A DNA stretch of 8,348 nt from DASVAL01 sp035649575 (GCA_035649575.1 DASRJH010000331.1:1-8348), one strand, 5' to 3'; positions 1 through 5,828 are shown, counted from the stretch's first letter. Notes: generated by a model not told the origin, from the sequence alone. A program made the numbers and translations.

Positions 1-135
1 ATCGAGCGCGTGCTGCCGTGTTTCGGGGAAGTGCTCGCGGTTGCGCACGATCCGGCCTTGCAGGAGCTGACTTTCGCGGCCTGGCGCGTGTTCGTGCACG
101 AAGGCCGGTGCGTGTTGGCGCAGCCGCGCACGTGA
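1..135 (+). CDS. 3' end of an unidentified protein gene
   Basis: The first frame is open from the left edge to a TGA at 133-135 and encodes the last 44 residues of a protein ending VLAQPRT. Third codon positions are overwhelmingly G or C, as in the confirmed genes here, so it is probably a real coding end and not a chance frame. The visible part has a short hydrophobic and aromatic stretch (TFAAWRVFVHEG) but no motif I recognise, so no function is proposed. It lies on the same strand as the polysaccharide genes but is separated from the next one by 328 bp, so it may or may not belong to the same transcription unit. Confidence 0.55.
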   Translation: MERVLPCFGEVLAVAHDPALQELTFAAWRVFVHEGRCVLAQPRT

Positions 136-463
136 CTCGAGCATGACGAGTTACGGGAGCCGAGTCCTGCGCCGTGCACGGTGCGTCCCGGCGCGTGCAC
201 CAGCGTGCATTCACGGAAAGCTCGCGGATTTTGGCGATGAGCTGCGCCGTTCGTATCGGCGGCGAGAGGCAAGCGCGTAGCGCGCGAGCGCAACCTGGCC
301 TGGCGCGCAGCGATGCCGCCGGGAGGCCGGGATCAGTGCATTCCCTCCATCGAGGCCGGTCAAGCACCTGATAGCACGCCTCGCGAGCTTTGGATTCCAT
401 GGCGCACCTCGTGGCACGAAGCGCGGCCACGAGCCACCTCAGCGAAACCCACGGAGCAAGCAG
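136..463 (+). other. Spacer without a supported gene, containing inverted repeats
   Basis: No frame in this 328-bp spacer has convincing coding bias or a recognisable protein. It starts with small inverted repeats directly after the upstream stop: ACTCG 135-139 with CGAGT 147-151, and the longer GTGCACG 174-180 with CGTGCAC 194-200 (7 perfect pairs, 13-nt loop), which includes the palindrome CCGTGCACGG at 172-181. GCGCG 273-277 can pair with CGCGC 281-285. GAGGCCGG occurs twice (323-330 and 352-359). No T-run follows any hairpin and I see no clear -35/-10 pair. The spacer probably holds the transcript end of the upstream gene and the promoter of the sugar transferase. GGAG at 453-456 is a well-placed ribosome binding site for the next gene. 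Confidence 0.5.
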
Positions 464-1633
464 ATGGACACTCGTTCTCGCCTTGGGCCTGAATTCCTCA
501 GCCAGGTCACGTCACTCGACCGGCCGAGGGGCCGCTCCGGGTTGGGACGTGTGCCGCCGGCCGGGGGCGGGCCCCAGGGTCCGCGGTCACCGTGGGAGGA
601 CGACAGGTCAGAGCACCCGTCACTGTCACCGACGGTGCGGTGGCTGTTCGGCCAGCTGCTGGCTCCGGTCGACACGATCGCGAGCATCCGTCGCGAGGCA
701 CTGCTGGCCGAGCGGGCGGCGCAGGACCACTCGGTCGTGGTGTTCGAGATCACGGATCCGCGGCGCGAAGCGCGACAGGCGCGACAGATCGTGCTCGCCG
801 CTCGCCGCGCGATGCTCGATGGCGACGAACTCGGCTGGTTCGACGCCACGAGGATCGCCCTGTCGCTGCCGCTCACGGGTCCGACTGCCGCCGCCGTCAC
901 AGCTGCGCGGATCGCCGCCGAGGGCGAGCCGATGGGCTGGTTGGTCTACTCCCAGCCGGCCATGCCCGAGGCTCGAGATGGCGACGAGCAGACGGATGTG
1001 CGCGTGCGTCCGATCGCTGAGCTGTTGCGCGATCCGCTGCCGGCGTGGAAACGGTTGATCGACATCGTCGGGGCCCTGGCCCTGTTGGTGCTCACGTTGC
1101 CTGCGCTCGTGCTCGGCGGCGCGCTCGTGCGGTTGTCGTCGCGGGGACCCGTGATCTTCCGCCAGCGGCGCGCCGGCCTGCACGGCCGGCCGTTCGTGCT
1201 GTTCAAGTTTCGCACGATGATCGACGGTGCGGAGGCGATGAAGCAGTCGCTACTCCAGTTCAACGAACTCAAGGGCGCCATCTTCAAGATGAAGAACGAC
1301 CCGCGGATCACCAAGATCGGGCGGTTCCTGCGGATCACGAGCATCGACGAACTGCCACAGCTCTGGAACGTGCTGCGCGGTGAGATGTCCCTCGTCGGTC
1401 CCCGACCGCCGACGTTCGACGAGGTGAGCTGCTATCGCGCGTGGCACCGCCGGCGCCTCAGCGTGCGGCCAGGCATCACTGGCCTGTGGCAGGTGTCGGC
1501 TCGCGAATGCAACGACTTCGACGACCGCGTGCGCATGGATCTGCGCTACATCGAGCGGCGATCGCTGCTCGGCGATCTCCGGCTGTTGAGCGCCACCGTA
1601 CCGACCGTGCTGTCTCGGCGAGGTGCGATGTGA
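464..1633 (+). CDS. Polyprenyl-phosphate sugar-1-phosphate transferase with N-terminal GGDEF-like domain
   Basis: A 389-residue monotopic phosphoglycosyl transferase of the bacterial sugar transferase family. Such enzymes move a sugar-1-phosphate from a UDP-sugar to undecaprenyl phosphate at the inner membrane face, the first committed step of EPS or O-antigen synthesis. Residues 1-55 are Gly/Pro/Arg-rich and probably disordered. Residues about 75-167 form an alpha/beta domain that fits a degenerate GGDEF fold (LDGD 118-121, DATRI 127-131 in place of GGDEF, then ALSLPLT). The catalytic domain starts at WKRLID (195-200). It has one membrane helix about 200-222 with a helix-breaking Pro213, KFRTM 248-252, the catalytic Asp295-Glu296 pair in SIDELPQLWNV, GEMSLVGPRP 306-315 and RPGITGLWQV 335-344. 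The domain is complete. GGAG at 453-456, 7 nt before the ATG, supports the start. The substrate sugar cannot be told from sequence. Confidence 0.96.
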   Translation: MDTRSRLGPEFLSQVTSLDRPRGRSGLGRVPPAGGGPQGPRSPWEDDRSEHPSLSPTVRWLFGQLLAPVDTIASIRREALLAERAAQDHSVVVFEITDPRREARQARQIVLAARRAMLDGDELGWFDATRIALSLPLTGPTAAAVTAARIAAEGEPMGWLVYSQPAMPEARDGDEQTDVRVRPIAELLRDPLPAWKRLIDIVGALALLVLTLPALVLGGALVRLSSRGPVIFRQRRAGLHGRPFVLFKFRTMIDGAEAMKQSLLQFNELKGAIFKMKNDPRITKIGRFLRITSIDELPQLWNVLRGEMSLVGPRPPTFDEVSCYRAWHRRRLSVRPGITGLWQVSARECNDFDDRVRMDLRYIERRSLLGDLRLLSATVPTVLSRRGAM

Positions 1634-1639
1634 TGCTCC

Positions 1640-1699
1640 TGCGCTGCAGATCGACCTCCGGTCCGGCAAGGCGTCTTGCGTGGACCGGCCTGCAGCGTG
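1640..1699 (+). other. Long three-part RNA hairpin after the sugar transferase
   Basis: Starting 7 nt after the transferase stop codon, this segment folds into a long hairpin. The outer stem is GCGCTGCAG 1641-1649 with CTGCAGCGT 1690-1698 (8 Watson-Crick pairs plus one G-T, and a further T-G at 1640/1699). An 8-nt against 1-nt bulge follows. The middle stem is CCGGTCC 1658-1664 with GGACCGG 1682-1688 (7 perfect pairs). After a 1x2 internal loop, the inner stem is GCAAG 1666-1670 with CTTGC 1675-1679, closed by the tetraloop GCGT. About 21 pairs in 60 nt is far beyond the other inverted repeats here. No T-tract follows, so a classical intrinsic terminator is not supported. It may be a 3'-end stabiliser, an attenuator or a structured leader of the next gene. 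Confidence 0.6.
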
Positions 1700-1724
1700 C
1701 ACCGCCGTCAACTCAGGCGGTGCA
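1698..1724 (+). other. Second perfect hairpin adjoining the first
   Basis: TGCACCGCC at 1698-1706 is perfectly complementary to GGCGGTGCA at 1716-1724: 9 uninterrupted pairs, mostly G-C, with the 9-nt loop GTCAACTCA. It begins where the preceding large hairpin ends, so the two could stack coaxially or compete for one or two bases at 1698-1699. As with its neighbour, no T-run follows. Together the two hairpins occupy almost the whole first 90 nt of the spacer. Confidence 0.55.
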
Positions 1725-1771
1725 GTGGGTGATGGCCACGGACGGGTACCATTGAGTCCCGACGATACGAA

Positions 1772-1790
1772 ACTCAGTGAGTGTTCACCC
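1772..1790 (+). promoter_or_regulatory. Candidate regulatory site: ACTCAGTGAGT palindrome plus GTGTTCACCC
   Basis: ACTCAGTGAGT at 1772-1782 is an inverted repeat with 5-base arms around a central G, overlapping GTGTTCACCC at 1781-1790. The same ten bases GTGTTCACCC occur at 5808-5817 in the spacer before the polymerase gene. A loose -10-like TACCAT lies at 1747-1752 without a convincing -35. The location in two spacers of one locus is suggestive of a regulator site, but ten bases is short and chance cannot be excluded. Confidence 0.25.
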
Positions 1791-1817
1791 GATGCCTCGC
1801 CGTGGCGTGCGCGCGTA

Positions 1818-1853
1818 GTTGTTCCCGCCCCGTGGAGGTGGCGGGTCCACAAC
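1818..1853 (+). other. Leader hairpin with a GGAGG in its loop region
   Basis: GTTGT 1818-1822 pairs with ACAAC 1849-1853, and CCCGCC 1824-1829 pairs with GGCGGG 1840-1845, giving 11 pairs around a small asymmetric internal loop. The loop region contains GGAGG (1834-1838), a perfect-looking ribosome binding sequence that has no start codon at usable distance. The hairpin lies in the leader of the small GGDEF-like gene and argues against translation starting at the TTG at 1819, which would sit inside the stem. Confidence 0.35.
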
Positions 1854-1893
1854 CAGCCACCGCAACCTCGATCAACAAACAGGGTCGCTTCTC

Positions 1894-2313
1894 GTGCTGC
1901 CACTTCATCATCGGTTCTCGTCGACATTTCGTCGTGTGGTCAGACGCACGCCGTGGCCCCCTGGCGACTCCACCGCGAAGCCCGCGTCGCTCAACGACCT
2001 GCCCGGACCGGAAGCGACCGTCGGCATCATCCAGCGCCACGAGGCATTGCGGCGCCGCGGTCGGCCCGCGTTCTCGGTGGTCGTCGTGGACGTCGGAACA
2101 CCCCCGGCCGGCGAAGCCTTCGCACGGCAACTGCTCCGGCCGTTCCGCGAGCGTGCGCGGCTTGGCGACGAGATGGGCTGGCTCGCCCCGGATCGCCTCG
2201 CGTTGATCCTGCCGCTGACTGGCCGGGAGGGCGCGCTGCGGTTCGTCGCTGAGTTGTTCAGTCGACTCGACGAAGGCTATTCGGCGATGCCCTTCGACAT
2301 CTTCACCGCGTGA
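1894..2313 (+). CDS. Stand-alone degenerate GGDEF-like protein, paralogous to the sugar transferase N-terminus
   Basis: A small protein of about 139 residues with no catalytic transferase domain. Counting from GTG 1894, residues about 46-139 align with residues 75-167 of the upstream sugar transferase. Shared blocks are SVVVVDVG (61-68) versus SVVVFEIT, and RLGDEMGWLAPDRLALILPLTG (89-110), where 13 of the last 21 positions are identical. The pattern RxxD (89-92), five residues, a pentamer (APDRL 98-102) and ALILPLT matches the layout of a GGDEF domain, with an inhibitory-site-like RxxD kept and the GGDEF pentamer lost. It is therefore unlikely to make c-di-GMP but might bind it (inference). 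The start is uncertain: GTG 1894 has a weak AGGG at 1881-1884; GTG 1936 and TTG 1819 are alternatives. Codon bias is convincing only from about 1960. It could instead be a decayed remnant of a second transferase, though no catalytic-domain traces follow. Confidence 0.62.
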   Translation: MLPLHHRFSSTFRRVVRRTPWPPGDSTAKPASLNDLPGPEATVGIIQRHEALRRRGRPAFSVVVVDVGTPPAGEAFARQLLRPFRERARLGDEMGWLAPDRLALILPLTGREGALRFVAELFSRLDEGYSAMPFDIFTA

Positions 2314-2315
2314 CA

Positions 2316-2329
2316 GGCACGAGCGTGCC
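2316..2329 (+). terminator. Small hairpin directly after the GGDEF-like gene
   Basis: GGCAC 2316-2320 pairs with GTGCC 2325-2329 around the loop GAGC, starting 3 nt after the TGA at 2311-2313. The position suits transcript ending or 3'-end protection, but the stem is only five pairs and no T-run follows, so termination is a weak call. Confidence 0.25.
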
Positions 2330-2339
2330 GCCGTCGGTT

Positions 2340-2485
2340 GGTCGCGAGTCGCATCACGGTCAGCGACCGCGGTCAGGAAGATCCTGCGAGAATCAGGCGG
2401 CTTGTCGGGTAATCCCCCTGTATCGCGTTGTAGCCGAGCGTGCCACGATGCGTCGCGGCTGACGACGGCGGGCCCTTCGCCGTTG
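2340..2485 (+). other. Structured spacer before the GT4 gene
   Basis: This stretch shows no coding frame with support. It holds several inverted repeats: GGTCGC 2340-2345 with GCGACC 2363-2368; the perfect palindrome GACCGCGGTC at 2365-2374; CAGGA 2374-2378 with TCCTG 2382-2386; AGCCG 2432-2436 with CGGCT 2456-2460; and CGACGGCG 2463-2470 with CGCCGTTG 2478-2485 (8 pairs including one G-T, 7-nt loop). In GC-rich DNA some of these are expected by chance; the last is the strongest. I see no clear promoter hexamers. The spacer probably carries the start region of the GT4-amidotransferase transcript. Confidence 0.3.
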
Positions 2486-2495
2486 CGCTGAACAT

Positions 2496-2508
2496 CCCCC
2501 AAGGGGGG
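2496..2508 (+). promoter_or_regulatory. CCCCC-AA-GGGGG inverted repeat before the GT4 start
   Basis: Five C (2496-2500), AA, then six G (2503-2508) form a compact inverted repeat ending 12 nt before the GTG at 2521. The G-run could serve as a poor, distant ribosome binding site, or the repeat could be a protein binding site or a small RNA hairpin masking it. A second C5 run lies upstream at 2414-2418. Confidence 0.3.
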
Positions 2509-2520
2509 TAGTCGAACCGC

Positions 2521-3822
2521 GTGGCAAATGTACAGGAAACAGCGGTCGAGCGGGCAGCGTCTACCGAGAGGCAGCCGCACGTGACTCTACGAGTCGCGTA
2601 TCTGACCACCGCGTACCCGAAGGTCAGCCACACGTTCATTCGCCGCGAGATCCTAGCACTCGAAGAGCTCGGCCACTTCGTGCTTCGCCTGTCGATCCGC
2701 CGCGGAGACGCCGTGCATGCAGTGGATCGGGCAGAAGCCTCCCGCACCGCAGTGTGCCTCGACCTCCCCAAGGTGCGCATCATTCTTGCCACCTTGATGA
2801 CGGCGCTCGGCCGGCCGCTCGCGATGCTGCGCGGCCTCGTCATGGCGATGCGCATGAGCCGCGCCTCCGACCGTGGTCTCTTCCGGCACCTTGCCTACCT
2901 GTGCGAGGCCGCCGTGCTGCTGCGCATCTGCGAAGCCCAGGACGTCGGGCACGTGCACGTGCACTTCGGCACCAACGCCGCCGCGGTCGCGCGCCTCATG
3001 CGATGTTTGAGCCGCGGACAGTTGTCCTACAGCGTGACGATCCACGGCCCGGACGAGTTCGACGCGCCGCTCGGCTTCGCGCTGCGCGAGAAGGTCGCCG
3101 ATGCGGCCTTCGTCGCGGTCGTCAGCGACTTCTGCCTCGCTCAGGTGATGCGCTGGAGCGATCCCGAGCACTGGCACAAGATCCACGTCGTGCGCTGCAC
3201 GGTGGATCGTTCGTTCACTTCGCTCACCTCGATGGGACCGATTCCGGCGGACTCGCGCACGCTGCTCTGCGTGGGCAGGCTGACGGCGCAGAAGGGGCAT
3301 CTGCTGTTGCTCGAGGCGCTCGCGAGCTTGCGCGACAACGGCGTCGACGCCGACCTGATCCTCGCGGGCGACGGCGAGTTGCGGCGTGCGATCGAGCAGA
3401 CGATGCGCGCGCTCGGCCTCGAGGCGCGTGTCCGGATCACCGGGTGGATCGACGAGCCGCAGCTGCGGCGACTGTTGGCGAGGGCGCGCGTCGTCGTGTT
3501 GCCGAGCTTCGCGGAAGGGCTGCCCGTGGTCATCGTGGAGGCGCTTGCGATGCAACGGCCCGTGATCGCGACCTGGGTGGCCGGTGTGCCCGAACTCGTC
3601 CGACCCGGTGAGAACGGCTGGCTGGTCCCGGCGGGCAGCGTCTCCGAACTGGCCGCGGCGATGACCAGCGCTCTCGAGACACCGGCTTCGAGGTTGGATT
3701 CGATGGGGCGATTCGGCGCACGACTCGTGCGCGAGCGTCACGATCAGGTGACCGAAGTGCGCAAGCTCGAGTCGCTGCTGGCCGCGGCGAGCCCACCTGT
3801 CGCGGGCGGGGGTCGCCGCTGA
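2521..3822 (+). CDS. GT4-family glycosyltransferase (GT-B fold)
   Basis: A 433-residue retaining-type glycosyltransferase resembling the colanic-acid WcaL-like group, expected to add a sugar from a nucleotide donor to the lipid-linked glycan on the cytosolic membrane face. The N-terminal acceptor half starts RVAYLTTAYPKVSHTFIRREI (24-44), followed by HVHFG (146-150) and HGPDEF (175-180). The C-terminal donor half has VGRLTAQKGH (251-260), LAGDGEL (281-287) and the EX7E pair Glu332 and Glu340 within FAEGLPVVIVEALA, then the NGWLVP segment (365-370). All expected motifs are present and length is normal. The start may be GTG 2521 (G-run 12 nt upstream) or GTG 2581, which has GAGAGG at 2566-2571 and places the protein start four residues before RVAYL, more typical of the family. 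The stop codon shares its A with the next gene's ATG, suggesting translational coupling. Donor and acceptor sugars are unknown. Confidence 0.95.
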   Translation: MANVQETAVERAASTERQPHVTLRVAYLTTAYPKVSHTFIRREILALEELGHFVLRLSIRRGDAVHAVDRAEASRTAVCLDLPKVRIILATLMTALGRPLAMLRGLVMAMRMSRASDRGLFRHLAYLCEAAVLLRICEAQDVGHVHVHFGTNAAAVARLMRCLSRGQLSYSVTIHGPDEFDAPLGFALREKVADAAFVAVVSDFCLAQVMRWSDPEHWHKIHVVRCTVDRSFTSLTSMGPIPADSRTLLCVGRLTAQKGHLLLLEALASLRDNGVDADLILAGDGELRRAIEQTMRALGLEARVRITGWIDEPQLRRLLARARVVVLPSFAEGLPVVIVEALAMQRPVIATWVAGVPELVRPGENGWLVPAGSVSELAAAMTSALETPASRLDSMGRFGARLVRERHDQVTEVRKLESLLAAASPPVAGGGRR

Positions 3823-5759
3823 TGTGCGGGCTGGCCGGAGCGATCGGGACCATCGAGCCGCGGTTGCTCGACGCCGTTCGCGCGGCATCTGACGCGCAGC
3901 GACACCGCGGGCCCGACGACGAGGGTTGCTGGCAGAGCGGCGGCGCCGGACACGTCGGCGCGATCCTCGGTTTCCGCCGCCTGGCGATCATCGATCTGTC
4001 GCAGGACGCACACCAGCCGATGGGTGATCCGGAGACCGGCAACGTGATCGCGTTCAACGGCGAGGTCTACAACTTCGTCGAGTTGCGCAAGGAACTCGAG
4101 TCGATCGGAGCGACCTTCCGTTCGAAGAGCGACACCGAAGTCGTGTTGAAGGCGTACGCGAAGTGGGGTGTGGACGCGCTGTCGAGGTTGTGCGGGATGT
4201 TCGCGTTCGCGATCTGGGACGCGCAGCGGCGCCGCATGGTGCTCGCGCGCGACCGGCTCGGCATCAAACCGCTCTACCTGTGCGAGGTCCCGCCGCGGAA
4301 CGGCCACCGGACGCTGCTGTTCGCATCGGAGCTGCGCGCGCTGCTCGCGACCGGGCTCGTGCCGCGGCGTCTCGCGCCGGCCGCCGTCGCCAACTACGTC
4401 TGGAACGGCTTCGTCGTCGGGCCCGAGGCGATCATCGAGGGAGTGCGTCTGCTGCCGGCGGCCACGGTCTCGACGTTCGACGTGCACGGAACCTGCTGCG
4501 AGTCGCGCCAGTACTGGCGGCTGCCGGACGAACGTCCCGCGGCGGACGGCGTCGAGCAGCTGCGGCAGGAACTGCACCGCGCCACGCGTCAGCATCTGGT
4601 CAGCGACGTGCCGCTTGGTGTGTTCCTGTCGGGAGGCATCGACTCGAGCGCGGTGACCGCGTTGGCTGCGAGGGCCGCGACCTCGAGCGCAGGCCTGCGC
4701 ACGTTCAACGTCGCATTCGACGAGCGGAACTACGACGAGGCATCATACGCGCGGCGTGTGGCCGAGGCGCTCGGCACCGAGCACGTCGAAGTGCGGCTGA
4801 CGCAGGCGCGGTTCCACGACGAGCTCGAGAAAGCGCTCGGCAGCATGGACCAGCCGACGTTCGACAGCATCAACACGTACTTCGTGAGCCGGGCCGTCCG
4901 CGAGGCCGGGGTCACCGTGGCTCTCTCGGGAGCCGGTGGCGACGAGCTGTTCGGTGGCTACCAGAGCTTCCGCGACATACCCCGCGCGTCGAGGATCAGC
5001 CGGCGCACGCAGCACGTGCCCGTGCCCGTGCTGCGACTCTTCGCCGGGGCGGTCGTGTGGGCCAAGTACCGGCGGCGCGGGCCGGTTCCACCGCAGACCC
5101 GGTGGGGGAAGCTCGGCGACATCCTGGCGACGCGCGGGCGCCTCGTCGACCTGTATCAGACGAGCTATGCGCTCTTCACCAGGGACTTCGCGCGCGAGCT
5201 GACGGCGGGGCGCGGAGTCGATGACCAGCACTGCGGCTTGCCGATGCATCGCCTTCGAGAGCTCGAGTCGTTGGCCGGTGACGCCCCGACGCTCCATGCG
5301 GTCTCGGTGTTGGAGCTGGCCAACTTCCTCGGCGAGCGGTTGCTGCGCGATACCGATGCCGCGAGCATGGCGGCGTCGTTGGAAGCCCGCGTACCGCTGC
5401 TCGACCACCGCGTGGTCGAGGCCACAGCGCGGATCCCCTCGGAGCTGCGGTTTCTGCCGCTCGGCCGCAAGTTGCTGCTGCGCACTCTCGCGATGCCGGA
5501 GCTCGATGAAGCACTCTTCGATCGACCGAAGCGAGGCTTCGAGCTGCCGATCGACGTCTGGTCGCGCCAGCGGCTGCGCGGCGAGGTCGAGGGCGTGCTG
5601 CTCGATCGTTCGCTTTGTGCGTCCTGTGGCCTCGATGCCGACGCCGTGGGCCGCCTCTGGCGAGCGTTCTGCGCCGACGCTCCTGGGTTGTATTGGTCGC
5701 GCGCGTGGGCGCTGTTCGCGCTGTTGTGGTGGTCGAAGCGGTATCGCGCTGCGGTCTAG
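3822..5759 (+). CDS. asnB: Asparagine synthase-type glutamine amidotransferase
   Basis: A 645-residue class II glutamine amidotransferase fused to an ATP-using synthetase domain. The N-terminal domain begins MCGLAG, giving Cys2 as the glutaminase nucleophile, with RRLAIIDLS (52-60), FNGEVYN (78-84) and Asp104 in the binding pocket. The synthetase domain has the ATP pyrophosphatase loop SGGIDSS (270-276), SGAGGDELFGGY (369-380) and MAASLEARVPLLDHR (516-530). All catalytic motifs are intact. At 645 residues it is longer than E. coli AsnB (about 554) and close to the amidotransferases found in EPS and exosortase-linked loci. Free asparagine synthesis is possible, but position between glycosyltransferases suggests amidation of a sugar or glycan precursor (inference). 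LCASC near the C-terminus (598-602) is a CxxC of unknown meaning. The ATG overlaps the GT4 stop codon by one base; a G-rich stretch at 3804-3813 may bind ribosomes. The symbol reflects family, not proven role. Confidence 0.95.
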   Translation: MCGLAGAIGTIEPRLLDAVRAASDAQRHRGPDDEGCWQSGGAGHVGAILGFRRLAIIDLSQDAHQPMGDPETGNVIAFNGEVYNFVELRKELESIGATFRSKSDTEVVLKAYAKWGVDALSRLCGMFAFAIWDAQRRRMVLARDRLGIKPLYLCEVPPRNGHRTLLFASELRALLATGLVPRRLAPAAVANYVWNGFVVGPEAIIEGVRLLPAATVSTFDVHGTCCESRQYWRLPDERPAADGVEQLRQELHRATRQHLVSDVPLGVFLSGGIDSSAVTALAARAATSSAGLRTFNVAFDERNYDEASYARRVAEALGTEHVEVRLTQARFHDELEKALGSMDQPTFDSINTYFVSRAVREAGVTVALSGAGGDELFGGYQSFRDIPRASRISRRTQHVPVPVLRLFAGAVVWAKYRRRGPVPPQTRWGKLGDILATRGRLVDLYQTSYALFTRDFARELTAGRGVDDQHCGLPMHRLRELESLAGDAPTLHAVSVLELANFLGERLLRDTDAASMAASLEARVPLLDHRVVEATARIPSELRFLPLGRKLLLRTLAMPELDEALFDRPKRGFELPIDVWSRQRLRGEVEGVLLDRSLCASCGLDADAVGRLWRAFCADAPGLYWSRAWALFALLWWSKRYRAAV

Positions 5760-5771
5760 CACGGTGCCGTG
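5760..5771 (+). other. Short inverted repeat right after the amidotransferase stop
   Basis: CACGG 5760-5764 and CCGTG 5767-5771 are inverted around TG, starting at the base after the TAG. The two-base centre makes a weak RNA hairpin, and there is no T-run. It resembles in position the small repeat after the GGDEF-like gene (2316-2329). Confidence 0.2.
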
Positions 5772-5805
5772 GCCGGCGGCCCCCGTGTACGCTGTGCCCT
5801 GCTTC

Positions 5806-5828
5806 GGGTGTTCACCCTACAGAGTGAA
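5806..5828 (+). promoter_or_regulatory. Candidate operator upstream of the polymerase gene
   Basis: GGGTG-TT-CACCC (5806-5817) is an inverted repeat, and TTCAC (5811-5815) is also inverted against GTGAA (5824-5828) with an 8-base gap, so two nested dyads share one arm. Part of it, GTGTTCACCC, is repeated at 1781-1790. A TAnnnT sequence (TACGCT 5788-5793) lies just upstream and could be a -10 element, though no good -35 is seen. The palindrome CCCGCGGG follows at 5835-5842. The remaining spacer to 5912 shows nothing else. Confidence 0.3.

Noticed and set aside
174..417. Short open frames on both strands in the first spacer
   Set aside because: Arg/Ala/Ser-rich translations typical of chance frames in GC-rich DNA, no ribosome sites, and overlapping each other on opposite strands.
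1640..1724. Classical intrinsic terminator or c-di-GMP riboswitch at the two hairpins
   Set aside because: No T-run follows either hairpin, and I could not find the conserved core segments of the c-di-GMP riboswitches.
1633..1755. A 40-codon frame whose ATG overlaps the sugar transferase stop (TGATG)
   Set aside because: The overlap looks like coupling, but the frame runs through both long hairpins, has no recognisable protein pattern, and the RNA pairing explains the sequence better.
1781..2206. Alternative frame starting GTG 1781 in the leader of the small GGDEF-like gene
   Set aside because: From about 1960 the frame of the paralogous domain carries the G/C third-position bias and the homology; this frame shows neither. 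A frameshifted N-terminal extension cannot be excluded but has no positive support.
2653..3888. Antisense frame of 411 codons opposite the GT4 gene
   Set aside because: Its translation is Arg/His/Gln/Glu-rich with no motif, while the + strand has a full set of GT4 motifs; long antisense frames are common in high-GC DNA.
4743..5762. Antisense frame of 339 codons opposite the amidotransferase
   Set aside because: Same composition signature of a shadow frame; the + strand encodes intact catalytic motifs.
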